Shown here piece by piece: positions 1-7,863 of a DNA stretch of 11,194 nucleotides; position 1 is the first letter of the stretch, and every line of letters starts with the position of its first letter. Made by a program: the position numbers and the translations under genes. This DNA comes from Gemmatimonas sp. UBA2094 (GTDB lineage: Bacteria; Gemmatimonadota; Gemmatimonadetes; Gemmatimonadales; Gemmatimonadaceae). The stretch lies in NCBI GenBank assembly GCA_002331565.1, contig DCZC01000087.1, forward strand, positions 1 through 11,194, written 5' to 3'. The notes under the pieces are model-generated. The model did not search any database and was not told where the DNA came from. It saw only the letters and a list, made by a program, of their open reading frames with translations.

Positions 1-260
1 CGCTGCTGGTCGCGCGCGGCGTGCCGGCGGTGCCGTCGCCGACCGACCCGGCGCCGCTCGTGGGTGAGGAGTACTTCAACGGCGGGTACAACACCGAGCG
101 CCACGGGTCGCTCGACGGCGCGGCGCTCGACGCCATCCAGATCGAACACCACTTCACCGGAGTTCGGGACAACGCGACCACGCGGGGCGTCTACGCCCGC
201 TCGCTCGTGCAGGCGCTGCTGGCGTATCTCGCGCTTCACTATGGATGGCCCGGCACATGA
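1..260 (+). CDS. C-terminal fragment of an unidentified protein, possibly N-formylglutamate amidohydrolase-like
   Basis: This is the last ~86 codons of a gene that starts left of the window; the reading frame is open from base 3 to the TGA at 258-260. The tail contains the segments YFNGGYNTERHGS and LDAIQIEHHF, followed by an amphipathic, Ala/Leu-rich C-terminal helix ending LALHYGWPGT. The GGY...H(Y)G...ALQIE pattern resembles the end of N-formylglutamate amidohydrolase (FGase) family proteins, which are zinc-dependent hydrolases, but the metal-binding part would lie outside the window and cannot be checked. The stop codon overlaps the preferred ATG of tadA, so the two genes are probably co-transcribed and translationally coupled. 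The frame is very likely real; the family assignment is tentative and a hypothetical protein is the safe label. Confidence 0.5.
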   Translation, partial: LLVARGVPAVPSPTDPAPLVGEEYFNGGYNTERHGSLDGAALDAIQIEHHFTGVRDNATTRGVYARSLVQALLAYLALHYGWPGT

Positions 261-733
261 GCAGCACCGTGCCGCTGTCCGACCTCGAACAGCACGCCAT
301 GCAGGCCGCGTTGGCCGAAGCGCAGAAGGCGGTGGCTGCCGACGAGGTCCCCGTCGGTGCCGTCATCATGCACAGTCGTACCGGCAACATCATCGCGGGC
401 GCGCACAACCGCATGCGCCGCGATCACGACGCCACATCGCATGCCGAGCTGCTGGCGCTGCGTGACGCGGCGACGGTACTCGGTGATCGCGGGCTGCAGG
501 ACTACACACTCGCCGTCACCCTCGAGCCCTGCGCCATGTGTGCTGGGGCCATCGTGCTCGCGCGCGTGGGCACCCTGCTGTTCGGTGCGTGGGACGACAA
601 GGCCGGCATGTGCGGGAGTGTCGGCGATGTCGTGCGACACGGGAAGCTCAACCATCGTCCCGCGGTGCGCGGGGGGGTGCTCGACCATGACTGCGCGGCG
701 CTGCTGAAGGACTTCTTTGCCCATCGTCGCTGA
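257..733 (+). CDS. tadA: tRNA-specific adenosine-34 deaminase TadA
   Basis: TadA deaminates the wobble adenosine of tRNA-Arg(ACG) to inosine in the cytoplasm, so that one tRNA reads several CGN codons. The 158-residue product shows the whole cytidine/deoxycytidylate deaminase-fold signature: EVPVGAVI at about 30-37, the zinc/proton-shuttle motif H62-A-E64, and the PCAMC motif with C92 and C95 completing the zinc site. The C-terminal part (FGAWDDKAG, then NHRP and a CAALLKDFF helix) matches TadA rather than generic cytidine deaminases, and the length is normal for the family. I chose the ATG at 257 because it forms an ATGA overlap with the upstream stop; an in-frame ATG at 245 would add only four residues (MARH). 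No strong Shine-Dalgarno sequence precedes either start, in keeping with translational coupling. Identification is firm; the exact start is less so. Confidence 0.95.
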   Translation: MSSTVPLSDLEQHAMQAALAEAQKAVAADEVPVGAVIMHSRTGNIIAGAHNRMRRDHDATSHAELLALRDAATVLGDRGLQDYTLAVTLEPCAMCAGAIVLARVGTLLFGAWDDKAGMCGSVGDVVRHGKLNHRPAVRGGVLDHDCAALLKDFFAHRR

Positions 734-821
734 GGAGCGGCAGGGGGCCGGCCAGGTGCCGTGGGGCAAGCCGGATCGCCCGCCTTTGCCCGAATCGGTT
801 TTGCGCCGCAGTTTCAGCGGC

Positions 822-1784
822 ATGACGATCTCCCTCCTTTCCCGCGCGGTGCTGGCCTCGACCCTTCTGGCGTTCACTACGGTGCCGGTAGCGGCGCAGC
901 CTGCCGCGGCTCCCCGGGCGCCCCTCTTTCAGGCGCTTTCGGCCCTCGGGGATACACTGCGCGTGCTGCCGCTCCCTGAGGCCACCCGGGCGCGGTACGA
1001 GCGGCAACTGGCCGTGGCCCGACGCGCCTACGAAAAGACGCCGACCAATCTCGATTCGATCATCTGGTATGGGCGACGACTCGGATATCTCGGACGGCTC
1101 CGTGAGTCCATCGAGATCTACACACGCGGTCTGGCACTGCATCCGGACAATCCGTGGCTACTGCGGCATCGCGGACACCGCTACATCTCCGTGCGTGACT
1201 TCGATGCCGCCATCAACGACCTCAAGCGGGCACGCGACCTCACGCGCGACAAGCCCGATGAAGTCGAGCCGGACGGGCAGCCGAACAAGGCCAATACCCC
1301 CATCGGCACGCTCAAGTCCAACATCGCGTATCATCTCGCACTCGCGTACTACCTGACGGGCAGCTGGGGCGAAGCGGCCGATATCGCACAGCACGAGGTC
1401 ACGGCGGCGAACAACGACGACCGTCTGGTGTCCATGGCCCACTGGCTCTACATGTCGTTACGTCGCGCCGGTCGCCACGCCGAGGCCGCGAAGGTGCTGG
1501 TGCCGATGCAACGCAACATGCGCATCATCGAGAACCAGCCGTATCACCGCCTCATGCTGCTCTACAAGGGGGTCCTGCCGCCCGACTCCGTGCTCACAGC
1601 ATCACCCACCGGCGAACTTTCGGTGGAAGACGCGTCGGCCGCCTACGGTGTCGCCAACTGGCACTGGTATAACGGCCGTCGGGCTGAAGCCCAGGCGCTG
1701 TGGACGCGCATCGTCGCGGGCGGCCAGTGGGGCGCATTCGGCACCATTGCGGCCGAAGTGGAGTTGTCGCGCATGCCGCGATAG
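822..1784 (+). CDS. Secreted TPR-repeat protein of unknown function
   Basis: The 320-residue product begins with a Sec-type signal peptide: hydrophobic residues about 4-21, then VPVAAQ with likely cleavage after A25, so the mature protein should be periplasmic. The rest is helical and carries tetratricopeptide-like repeats. The clearest are at about 78-111 (ending RGLALHPDN) and 112-143 (RDFDAAINDLKRARDL); weaker ones lie at about 168-200, 203-233 and 270-300 (NGRRAEAQALW). TPRs are protein-protein interaction scaffolds and no catalytic motif is visible, so its partner or process cannot be named. I chose the ATG at 822 because it directly precedes the signal peptide; the frame is open back to an ATG at 717, but that would overlap tadA and put an Arg/Pro-rich stretch before the signal sequence. 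An 88-bp gap to tadA leaves room for its own promoter. It is convergent with the large minus-strand operon. Confidence 0.85.
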   Translation: MTISLLSRAVLASTLLAFTTVPVAAQPAAAPRAPLFQALSALGDTLRVLPLPEATRARYERQLAVARRAYEKTPTNLDSIIWYGRRLGYLGRLRESIEIYTRGLALHPDNPWLLRHRGHRYISVRDFDAAINDLKRARDLTRDKPDEVEPDGQPNKANTPIGTLKSNIAYHLALAYYLTGSWGEAADIAQHEVTAANNDDRLVSMAHWLYMSLRRAGRHAEAAKVLVPMQRNMRIIENQPYHRLMLLYKGVLPPDSVLTASPTGELSVEDASAAYGVANWHWYNGRRAEAQALWTRIVAGGQWGAFGTIAAEVELSRMPR

Positions 1785-1804
1785 GGCGCGACGCGCCAGC
1801 GCCC
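1784..1804. terminator. Hairpin in the convergent gap, possible bidirectional terminator
   Basis: The convergent stop codons (TAG at 1782-1784 and, on the minus strand, TGA at 1811-1809) are separated by 24 bp. These contain GGGCGC at 1784-1789 pairing with GCGCCC at 1799-1804 across a 9-nt loop; an alternative pairing is GGCGC/GCGCC at 1785-1797 with a 3-nt loop. There is no clear T-run on either side, so this is a GC-rich hairpin in the right place rather than a textbook intrinsic terminator. Confidence 0.35.
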
Positions 1805-1808
1805 TTGA

Positions 1809-2777
1809 TCAGTACCCGCGCGCCCTGTCGACGACCCACTTCGGCAGGGCGCCGCGCTCCAGACTCGCGACGCACTCGAGAAACCCATCGGCGGCGCCGT
1901 CCACCGTGGTGAGACCGGAGATGTGCGGCGAAACCAGCACCCGCGCATCGTTCCACAGCGGCGATGATTCCGGCAGCGGCTCGGTGACGAAGACGTCGAG
2001 CGCCGCAGCACGCAGCCAGCCGGCATCGAGCGCCTCGGGAAGCGCCTGTTCGTCCACCACGGCCCCGCGCCCCGCATTGAGCAGCACCGCACCCCGGCAG
2101 CGCTGCAGCACCTCGCGCGAGACGAGTCCCCGCGAGGCTGGCGTGTCGGGCACCGAGAGGATGATCCAGTCGGCCTCCCCCACGAGATCGGCCAGCCTGT
2201 CGGTCGTGTGAACGGCCGAGAACGCCGGATGCGACGCCTGGCCGGATCGCGACACGCCGGTGACGTGCACGCCAAGCGCGGCGAGCGATGCGGCGATGTG
2301 CGAGCCGATGTCGCCGGTGCCGACGAGCAGTGCCCGCGTGCCGGCGACACGCGCGATGTCACGCGGCGCCCAGCGATGTTCACGCTGCGCATCCACGAGT
2401 GACACGAGTTGCTGCTGAATGGCGAAGACGCGCGCGACTGCCCATTCCGCGATCATCGGCCCGAACGACTCCGGTGACCGGGTCAGCAGGATGCCCTCGC
2501 TCAGCCCCTGGCCGAGCCAACCGTCGACTCCCGCCCCCGTGCTGTGCACCCACTGTACCGAGCCCATGTCCTGCGCCGCCGGAGGCCGGCGGAAGCCGAT
2601 GTAGCTGTCGGCCCAGCGCAGGTCGTCCGCGGTGATCTCCATGAACGGCGCCCCGCGTACGTCGAAGTCCGGGCGCGCAGCGCGAAGCCTCGCGGCGATG
2701 TCGGCATGGGCATTCGCCCCGATCAGCACGCGACGCGGCGAGAAGGGAAGCGACAGCAGAAAAGACGAGGAAGTCAT
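1809..2777 (-). CDS. D-isomer-specific 2-hydroxyacid dehydrogenase (glyoxylate/hydroxypyruvate reductase-like)
   Basis: Family members reduce 2-oxoacids to D-2-hydroxyacids, or the reverse, with NAD(P)H in the cytoplasm. The 322-residue protein has the full set of landmarks: a Rossmann motif G153-T-G-D-I-G158, the substrate-binding/catalytic Arg R237 in NAGRGAVVDE, the catalytic Glu E266 (VTEPLP) and the catalytic His H285 (SPHISG). The length is usual for the family. After the second Rossmann strand the sequence reads SRS (176-178); a small residue plus Arg here, in place of an acidic residue, is the pattern seen in NADPH-preferring members such as GhrA, so NADPH use is a reasonable inference. 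The start is the ATG at 2777, four nt after the permease stop; the frame stays open to 2840, but that extension overlaps the permease gene and resembles nothing. It is the last gene of the operon. The exact substrate cannot be read from sequence. Confidence 0.9.
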   Translation of the reverse strand: MTSSSFLLSLPFSPRRVLIGANAHADIAARLRAARPDFDVRGAPFMEITADDLRWADSYIGFRRPPAAQDMGSVQWVHSTGAGVDGWLGQGLSEGILLTRSPESFGPMIAEWAVARVFAIQQQLVSLVDAQREHRWAPRDIARVAGTRALLVGTGDIGSHIAASLAALGVHVTGVSRSGQASHPAFSAVHTTDRLADLVGEADWIILSVPDTPASRGLVSREVLQRCRGAVLLNAGRGAVVDEQALPEALDAGWLRAAALDVFVTEPLPESSPLWNDARVLVSPHISGLTTVDGAADGFLECVASLERGALPKWVVDRARGY

Positions 2778-2781
2778 GGAG

Positions 2782-3627
2782 TCAGCGGAGTGAACGGGAA
2801 GGCAGGCGGCCGAGCGAATCGCCCACCGTGTTGCACGCAAGGACGGTGACGAAGATGAACAACCCGGGGAAAGTGGCGAGCCACGGTTCGGTGCTCATGG
2901 TGCTCTGCGCCTGGTACAGCATGTTCCCCCAGCTGGCCGTGGGCGGTTGCACGCCCACGCCGAAGAAACTCATGGTGCTCTCGAGCAGGATGGCGCGGCC
3001 GATCGCCAACGTGGTCGCCACGGTGAGCGTGGGCACCACCGCCGGCAGGATGTGACGGAGCAGCACGCGGAACGGCGCGGCACCCATCGCCTGCGCCGCC
3101 TGTACGAAGTCGCGCGCCACGATACCGCGCGTCTCCGCACGTACCACGCGCGCGGTTTCCATCCACCCGGTGAGGCCGACGAGCAACACGAGCATCGCCA
3201 CGTTCGGCTGAAGCACCGCCGCCGCCAGCATCAGCAGCGGCAGTCGCGGAATGCACAGCATGGCATCCGTGGCGCGCATGAGCACGTCGTCGAGCCAGCG
3301 GCCGCGCATTCCCGCCACGCTGCCCACGAGCGTGCCGACCAGCGCACTCGTGAGCGCCGACAGCAATCCGATGGCGAGGGACACGCGCGCGCCGGTCAGC
3401 ACGCGGGTGAACAGGTCGCGCCCCAGATCATCGGTGCCGAACCAGTGGCTGCCCGACGGCGCCGCGCGCCGGTTCGCGAGGTCGAGCGCATCGGGGGCGT
3501 AGGGCGCCACGAGCGGTGCCACTGTGGCGGCCCCGATGAGCAGCACCAGTAAGAGCACGGCCGGCGACGGTTGGCGCCAACGCGCGGCGTACGGCGCCGT
3601 GCCGAGTGCACGCCCAGTTCCGTTCAC
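2782..3627 (-). CDS. ABC transporter permease, DppC/OppC family
   Basis: This is an inner-membrane subunit of an oligopeptide/dipeptide/nickel-type (family 5) ABC importer. The 281-residue protein starts with one hydrophobic segment (about 23-43) and the periplasmic HWFGTDDLGRDLF motif (61-73) that marks DppC-type subunits. Further membrane segments follow at roughly 83-105, 128-155, 197-216 and 250-268. The cytoplasmic ATPase-docking (EAA-type) loop is seen as FVQAAQAMGA (174-183) followed by LRHILP (190-195), and FFGVGVQPPTASWGNML (221-237) is a family hallmark. The start is GTG at 3627, inside a GTGA overlap with the dppB-like gene and preceded by a strong Shine-Dalgarno sequence. It should pair with the adjacent DppB-like permease; ATPase subunits are not present in the window. 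Family is certain; the transported substrate is unknown. Confidence 0.93.
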   Translation of the reverse strand: MNGTGRALGTAPYAARWRQPSPAVLLLVLLIGAATVAPLVAPYAPDALDLANRRAAPSGSHWFGTDDLGRDLFTRVLTGARVSLAIGLLSALTSALVGTLVGSVAGMRGRWLDDVLMRATDAMLCIPRLPLLMLAAAVLQPNVAMLVLLVGLTGWMETARVVRAETRGIVARDFVQAAQAMGAAPFRVLLRHILPAVVPTLTVATTLAIGRAILLESTMSFFGVGVQPPTASWGNMLYQAQSTMSTEPWLATFPGLFIFVTVLACNTVGDSLGRLPSRSLR

Positions 3628-4568
3628 GCCTCCTCCCGCGTGCGCGGATCGAGCCGGGCTACGGCGAGATCGGCCAGCAGATTGAGCACGATCACCGTCA
3701 CGGCCCCTACCATGAGAAAGGCCATCAGCACCGGGTAATCACGCTTGACGAGGGCCTCAGTGAACAGGCTGCCGACGCCCGGCCACGCAAACACGCTCTC
3801 CGTTACCACGGCGCCAGAGGCGAGCATCGCCGCGTCGAGAAGGACGACCGTGACGAACGGCGCGAGCGCATTGGGCAGGGCATGCCGCCAGACGAGTCGT
3901 GATTCGGACAGGCCGCGCTGGCGCCCGGCATTCACGAAGGGAAGGGCGAGCGTGTCGCGCACCGAGCGCTGGAGGTAGCGCGTCCACGCGGCCCCCTGCA
4001 CGACAGCGAGCACCAACGCGGGAAGTACCAGGTGCGAGAGGCGGTCGGCGAGCCCCGTGGCGCCGAACGACTGGCGCCCCGAAGACGGGAGCCATCCCAA
4101 CTGCATGGCGAAGCTCAACTGGAGCAGGAGTCCGAGCCAGAACACCGGCACCGACACGCCGGCAGTGGTGACGACCCGTGACAGGCGCTCGCCCCATGTG
4201 CGCGTCGCCGCGACCAGACCGAGCGGAAAGGCGAACAGCAGGGCGAGCACCGATCCGGAGAGGACCAGTTCGAGAGTGGCCGGCACACGCTCGAGCACCC
4301 GCAGCAACACCGGTCGGCCGTCCGCGTAGCTGTAGCCCCAGTCGCCCTGTACGAACGCCGTGAGCCAGCGGACATACTGCACGCTCACCGGGGCATCGAG
4401 CCCCATGGCCGTGCGCAGGCGCGCGATGTCCTCGGAACGCACGTTCGGGTTCTCGAGATACGCGGCCAGCGGGCCGCCCGGCACGGCCTGCAGCAGCGCA
4501 AACACCAGGGCCGACACCAGCAGCAGCAACGGCACGGCCAGCACGCTGCGCCGCAGCAGAAGTCGCAT
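3624..4568 (-). CDS. ABC transporter permease, DppB/OppB family
   Basis: This is the partner permease of the DppC-like protein. The 314-residue sequence opens with MRLLLRRSVLAVPLLLLV, the usual DppB start with an N-terminal membrane helix (about 9-29), then an extracytoplasmic region with GDWGYSYADGRPV (75-87). Other membrane helices fall near 98-122, 133-156, 178-196, 237-259 and 280-305. The EAA-like coupling loop reads VNAGRQRGLSESRLVWRHALPNAL in function, with AGRQRGL at 214-220 and RHALPNA at 228-234. FAWPGVGSLF (260-269) and RDYPVL (276-281) are also family hallmarks. The ATG at 4568 shares one base with the TGA of the binding-protein gene (TGATG); the frame is open upstream to 4889, but that stretch overlaps the binding-protein gene and has no family resemblance. 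Length and motifs look intact. Confidence 0.93.
   Translation of the reverse strand: MRLLLRRSVLAVPLLLLVSALVFALLQAVPGGPLAAYLENPNVRSEDIARLRTAMGLDAPVSVQYVRWLTAFVQGDWGYSYADGRPVLLRVLERVPATLELVLSGSVLALLFAFPLGLVAATRTWGERLSRVVTTAGVSVPVFWLGLLLQLSFAMQLGWLPSSGRQSFGATGLADRLSHLVLPALVLAVVQGAAWTRYLQRSVRDTLALPFVNAGRQRGLSESRLVWRHALPNALAPFVTVVLLDAAMLASGAVVTESVFAWPGVGSLFTEALVKRDYPVLMAFLMVGAVTVIVLNLLADLAVARLDPRTREEA
3629..3637 (-). promoter_or_regulatory. Strong ribosome binding site supporting the GTG start of the dppC-like gene
   Basis: On the minus strand GGGAGGAGG lies immediately before the GTG at 3627-3625, within the last codons of the dppB-like gene. It is the strongest Shine-Dalgarno match at any junction in this operon and supports GTG as the initiation codon. 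Confidence 0.65.
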
Positions 4569-6184
4569 CACTTCGGCGCGATCTCCCAGGCGTGCACGTT
4601 CCAGAACGGCCCGGCATTCGTGGGGTTGCCGGTGAATCCCTTCAGCGTCGCGGGCACGGCGTCGATTTTGGCCGTGTTGTACAACACGATCTCCGGCGCC
4701 AGGTCGGCGATGCGGCGCTGAGCCTCGCGCAGCAGGTCGTTGCGCTTTGCGACGTCGATGGCACGATCGCTGGCGTACAACAGCGTGGACAGCGTGGTGT
4801 CGTTCACGAAGTTGATGTTGCGTCCCGCCGGCGGCATGCGGTCGTGCGCGAAGAACAGGGTCAGCTCGGGATCGGCGCCCATCTGCCACCAGTGCAGCAT
4901 CGCGTCGAAGTCACCCTTGAACCACACGCTGCTGATCGACGTCCCGTCGAGCAGCCTGATCTGCATGTCTGCGCCGACCGCCCGGAACGCCTGCTGCAGC
5001 GATTGTGACACGCTCTCGCGGATGGCGAACCCCGACTGCGTGATGAGCGTGAACGCGAGGCGCGTGCCATCCTTCACGCGAATGCCGTCGGCGCCGCGGC
5101 GCCAGCCGGCTTCTTCCAGCAGGCGATTGGCGGCCACCGTGTCGTAGGCGTAGCTGCGAACATTCGGCTCGTAGGCCGCCGACAACGGCTGAATCGGTCC
5201 GTTCACCACCTCGACTTCTCCGTCGAGGATGGTCTTGGTGAGCAGGGGCCGGTCGACGGCGTGGGCCAGCGCCCGGCGCACGCGCACATCGGCGAACGGC
5301 GGGAAATTCCGCTGATTGAGCGTCACGTGCTCGTAGCCGTTGCCCACCACCTTGTTCAGCCGGATTCCCGGCACCGGGACGATGGTCCGCACCTGATCCC
5401 ACGGCACGAGCGCGACCATGTGCACTTCACCGGCCTTCAGCAGGTTGATGCGCGTGGTGGTGTTCGGCAGAAACCGGAACAGCAGCTGGCGGATCTTCGG
5501 CGCGGTGCCGGTGCGCCAGTAGTTCGGCACGGCTTCCAACAGCACGTACTCGCCGGTCTTCCACTCCTTCACCTTGTACGGCCCGGTGCCGAGCGGCGCC
5601 CGGTTGTAATCGTTCGCCGTATTCAGGTCGCGGCCCTGCAGCAAATGCTTCGGCAGCGTCCCGCGCACGAACTGCAGCTGATACGGCGCGTACAGCTCCT
5701 TGTAGTGCACGACAGCCGTAAGCGAGTCCGGCGTGTCCACGCTGGAAATCCGATCGAATCCGTCGACACTCTCCGGCTTCCAGTCCCCCTTGTTGATCGC
5801 CTGCACGGTGAACTGCACGTCGGCGGATGTATGCGGTGTGCCGTCGTGCCACGTCACGCCCGGCCGCAGCTTCCACGTGACGTCCATGCCACCGTCGGCG
5901 CGGAGTACGACCCCCTTGTTCTCGAGCGTTGGAATCTCCGCGGCGAGTACCGGCACGATGCGCATCTGCTCGTCGTTCGTCACGAGCCCCTCTACCACGC
6001 ACGACTCGATATCCTCGAGGATGTGCGTGGCGTACCGGTTCATCGTATCCGGCTCACGGTCGTAGCCGATGATGAGCAGGTCGTTGCTCGCGCCCGTCTT
6101 GCTGCCCGAGTCACCCGTGCCACCACAGGCGGTCATGCCCACGACGCCGACCACCAGCGCCAAGGTCTTCATCGAACGTCGCAT
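4568..6184 (-). CDS. ABC transporter substrate-binding lipoprotein, family 5 (SBP_bac_5, DppA/OppA-like)
   Basis: This protein captures the ligand outside the inner membrane and delivers it to the two permeases encoded next. The 538-residue precursor has a short basic N-terminus, a hydrophobic stretch (about 7-19) and a lipobox MTAC with C20 as the likely lipidated cysteine, followed by a Gly/Ser-rich linker. Family 5 landmarks are in order: GYDREPDTMN (40-49), LRPGVTWHDGTP with DV (107-123), APLGTGPYKV (196-205), and FADVRVRRALAHAVDR (297-312). Length agrees with the family (about 500-550 residues). The start at 6184 forms TGATG with the DUF885 stop and is preceded by GAGG; an in-frame ATG at 6172 would also leave a workable signal peptide. 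Family 5 proteins bind peptides, but also oligosaccharides, nickel complexes and opines, so the ligand is open. Confidence 0.92.
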   Translation of the reverse strand: MRRSMKTLALVVGVVGMTACGGTGDSGSKTGASNDLLIIGYDREPDTMNRYATHILEDIESCVVEGLVTNDEQMRIVPVLAAEIPTLENKGVVLRADGGMDVTWKLRPGVTWHDGTPHTSADVQFTVQAINKGDWKPESVDGFDRISSVDTPDSLTAVVHYKELYAPYQLQFVRGTLPKHLLQGRDLNTANDYNRAPLGTGPYKVKEWKTGEYVLLEAVPNYWRTGTAPKIRQLLFRFLPNTTTRINLLKAGEVHMVALVPWDQVRTIVPVPGIRLNKVVGNGYEHVTLNQRNFPPFADVRVRRALAHAVDRPLLTKTILDGEVEVVNGPIQPLSAAYEPNVRSYAYDTVAANRLLEEAGWRRGADGIRVKDGTRLAFTLITQSGFAIRESVSQSLQQAFRAVGADMQIRLLDGTSISSVWFKGDFDAMLHWWQMGADPELTLFFAHDRMPPAGRNINFVNDTTLSTLLYASDRAIDVAKRNDLLREAQRRIADLAPEIVLYNTAKIDAVPATLKGFTGNPTNAGPFWNVHAWEIAPK

Positions 6185-7863
6185 CAGGCCTCGGCCAGCA
6201 GCAGTTTGGCGGCGAGCAGCACCGGGATGGAGCCACGGCTCAGCAGGTTATCGTGGAATGCCCGGTACGAGAACGACGCCCCGTCCCGCGAACGGACGGC
6301 CTCGCGCAAATGCAGAATGCCCTGCGTGCCGAGCCAGTACATCACCGCCGTCCCGGGGAACATCGAGTTCTTCACCGTCTCGGCGCGCGCGGCGGCGTGC
6401 GGCATGCCCACCTCACCTTCGTAGAAATCGATGGCATCGTCGAACGTCATGGCGCCGGTATGCAGGGAGATGTCCACGATGGCCCGGGCCAGCATGCGAA
6501 CGCGGCTCTGTTGCTCCGACGCTTGCTCGAGCGGCGTGAGGAAGCCGAGCTCGTCGGCCAGTTCGGTAGCATAGCACGCCCACCCCTCGGCCATCGAGCC
6601 GCCTTGGAACAACCCGATGCGGCTCGCGCAGTCCACCGCCGCCACCCGGCCGACCTTCGACCGGGACCGGTGCGTGGCGTGCCAGTTCTGCACGTGGTGC
6701 CCCAGCGCACCATGATGTACCACGTGATTCAACGTGATCACGCTGTGATTCCACTGCCGGAGGCGTCGCTCACGCTCAACGACGGGCACCTCGTCGTCGA
6801 TAGGCGTCACGAGGTACACATGCTCCGCGCGTGCTTCCAGCGGCGACGGCGACCGGTAGAACAGGAAGTACAGATGCGGCGCCGCATCGCCGGCCCAGGC
6901 AGGAATGGGCGTGTAGCGCAGTGGCCAGTCGCCCCACTCCACCAGATCGTGATCGGCGGCGAACTCGCGGCACTGCTCCCACTTGTCGGTGAAGGCGTGC
7001 AGAAAACTGCCGGCTTCGGGATGATCGTCGGCGAGCGCGTCGGCCAGTCCCTCCACGCTTCCGGCGATATCGATGGCGAGTGCCTCGAAGCGCTCGCGCG
7101 CCTCGGGCAACTCCTCTTGCGCACGGCGCAGCAATTCCGTGGCGTCCACATCGCAGAAGTGTCCGCGACGCAGCAGCACGGTGTAGGCTTCGGCGCCGAT
7201 GGCCACCGTGGCCTCGTCGGCCATGGGTTGGGCGCGCAACCACGCAGCCGTCTCGTCGAGTGCTGCGGCCGCCACGGCGCCCGCTTCCAGCACCCACGTG
7301 TGCGACGCCTCGTCGGCGCCCTGATCTGCGAGCCACCGATCGAGATTGCCCCGGAACAGCGCCGCGCCCACCTCGCACTCCTTCACGGCACGCTCCACCC
7401 ACGGCGCGGGCATCGTCTCCGTGATGGTCACGGGCATGTCGGCGAGGAAGCGCGGGATGTCGTGCAGGCGCATGGCGACCGAGGCGAACGCTTCCTCGGC
7501 CGTGGCCGGAGGACGCAGCATGAGCCCGATCACGCCAAACAGCGCCTCACCCGTCCAGAGCGCCGGGTTCTTGTCGTGAAAATGGCGGCTTTCGAACTCG
7601 AGCTGCCGGATGTCCATGCTGGCCCGCGCCAGTTCGGCGTCGAGCAGCTCCGCGTTGCGCGCCAGCTCGCTCCAGTCGTCGGTGGCAGGGTATTCGTCGT
7701 CGAGCGCCACGGTGAGCGCCTCGAATTCGTCCTGCTCGTCGTCTCGTGCGTCGCGGGTCCAGTCGGGAAGCTCGTGATCGTGCAGGCGCACGCCGGTGAA
7801 CGTGCCGTTCACCGGATGCCGGAAGAAATACTGCTCGAGGAACTGGTCGACCGGCGAACTCAT
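6184..7863 (-). CDS. DUF885 family protein, predicted cytoplasmic, with altered HExxPGH motif
   Basis: This 559-residue protein has no signal peptide: it begins MSSPVDQFLEQYFFRHPVNG, the normal N-terminal helix of DUF885 proteins. From family knowledge, DUF885 proteins usually carry a HExxPGHHxQ motif and a downstream EGWAxYxE motif and are regarded as metallopeptidase-like, although few have a tested activity. Here the first motif is H383-H-G-A-L-G-H-H-V-Q392: flanking His, Gly and Gln positions are kept, but the position of the catalytic Glu is His384 and the Pro is Leu387. The second motif is intact as E426-GWACYATE434. It therefore looks like a divergent subfamily, perhaps with changed chemistry or metal use, and not a decayed gene, since the frame is full length. 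The start at 7863 forms ATGA with the Gfo/Idh gene; the frame is open to 8046, but that extension lies within the neighbouring gene. Function unknown. Confidence 0.85.
   Translation of the reverse strand: MSSPVDQFLEQYFFRHPVNGTFTGVRLHDHELPDWTRDARDDEQDEFEALTVALDDEYPATDDWSELARNAELLDAELARASMDIRQLEFESRHFHDKNPALWTGEALFGVIGLMLRPPATAEEAFASVAMRLHDIPRFLADMPVTITETMPAPWVERAVKECEVGAALFRGNLDRWLADQGADEASHTWVLEAGAVAAAALDETAAWLRAQPMADEATVAIGAEAYTVLLRRGHFCDVDATELLRRAQEELPEARERFEALAIDIAGSVEGLADALADDHPEAGSFLHAFTDKWEQCREFAADHDLVEWGDWPLRYTPIPAWAGDAAPHLYFLFYRSPSPLEARAEHVYLVTPIDDEVPVVERERRLRQWNHSVITLNHVVHHGALGHHVQNWHATHRSRSKVGRVAAVDCASRIGLFQGGSMAEGWACYATELADELGFLTPLEQASEQQSRVRMLARAIVDISLHTGAMTFDDAIDFYEGEVGMPHAAARAETVKNSMFPGTAVMYWLGTQGILHLREAVRSRDGASFSYRAFHDNLLSRGSIPVLLAAKLLLAEA

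Noticed and set aside
734..821. Possible small gene or leader between tadA and the TPR gene
   Set aside because: The gap is only 88 bp, and its open frame is just the upstream extension of the TPR gene with Arg/Pro-rich content; no clear promoter or hairpin could be supported.
5261..6424. 387-codon open frame on the + strand
   Set aside because: Antisense to the substrate-binding protein gene and running into the next gene; composition is that of a shadow frame.
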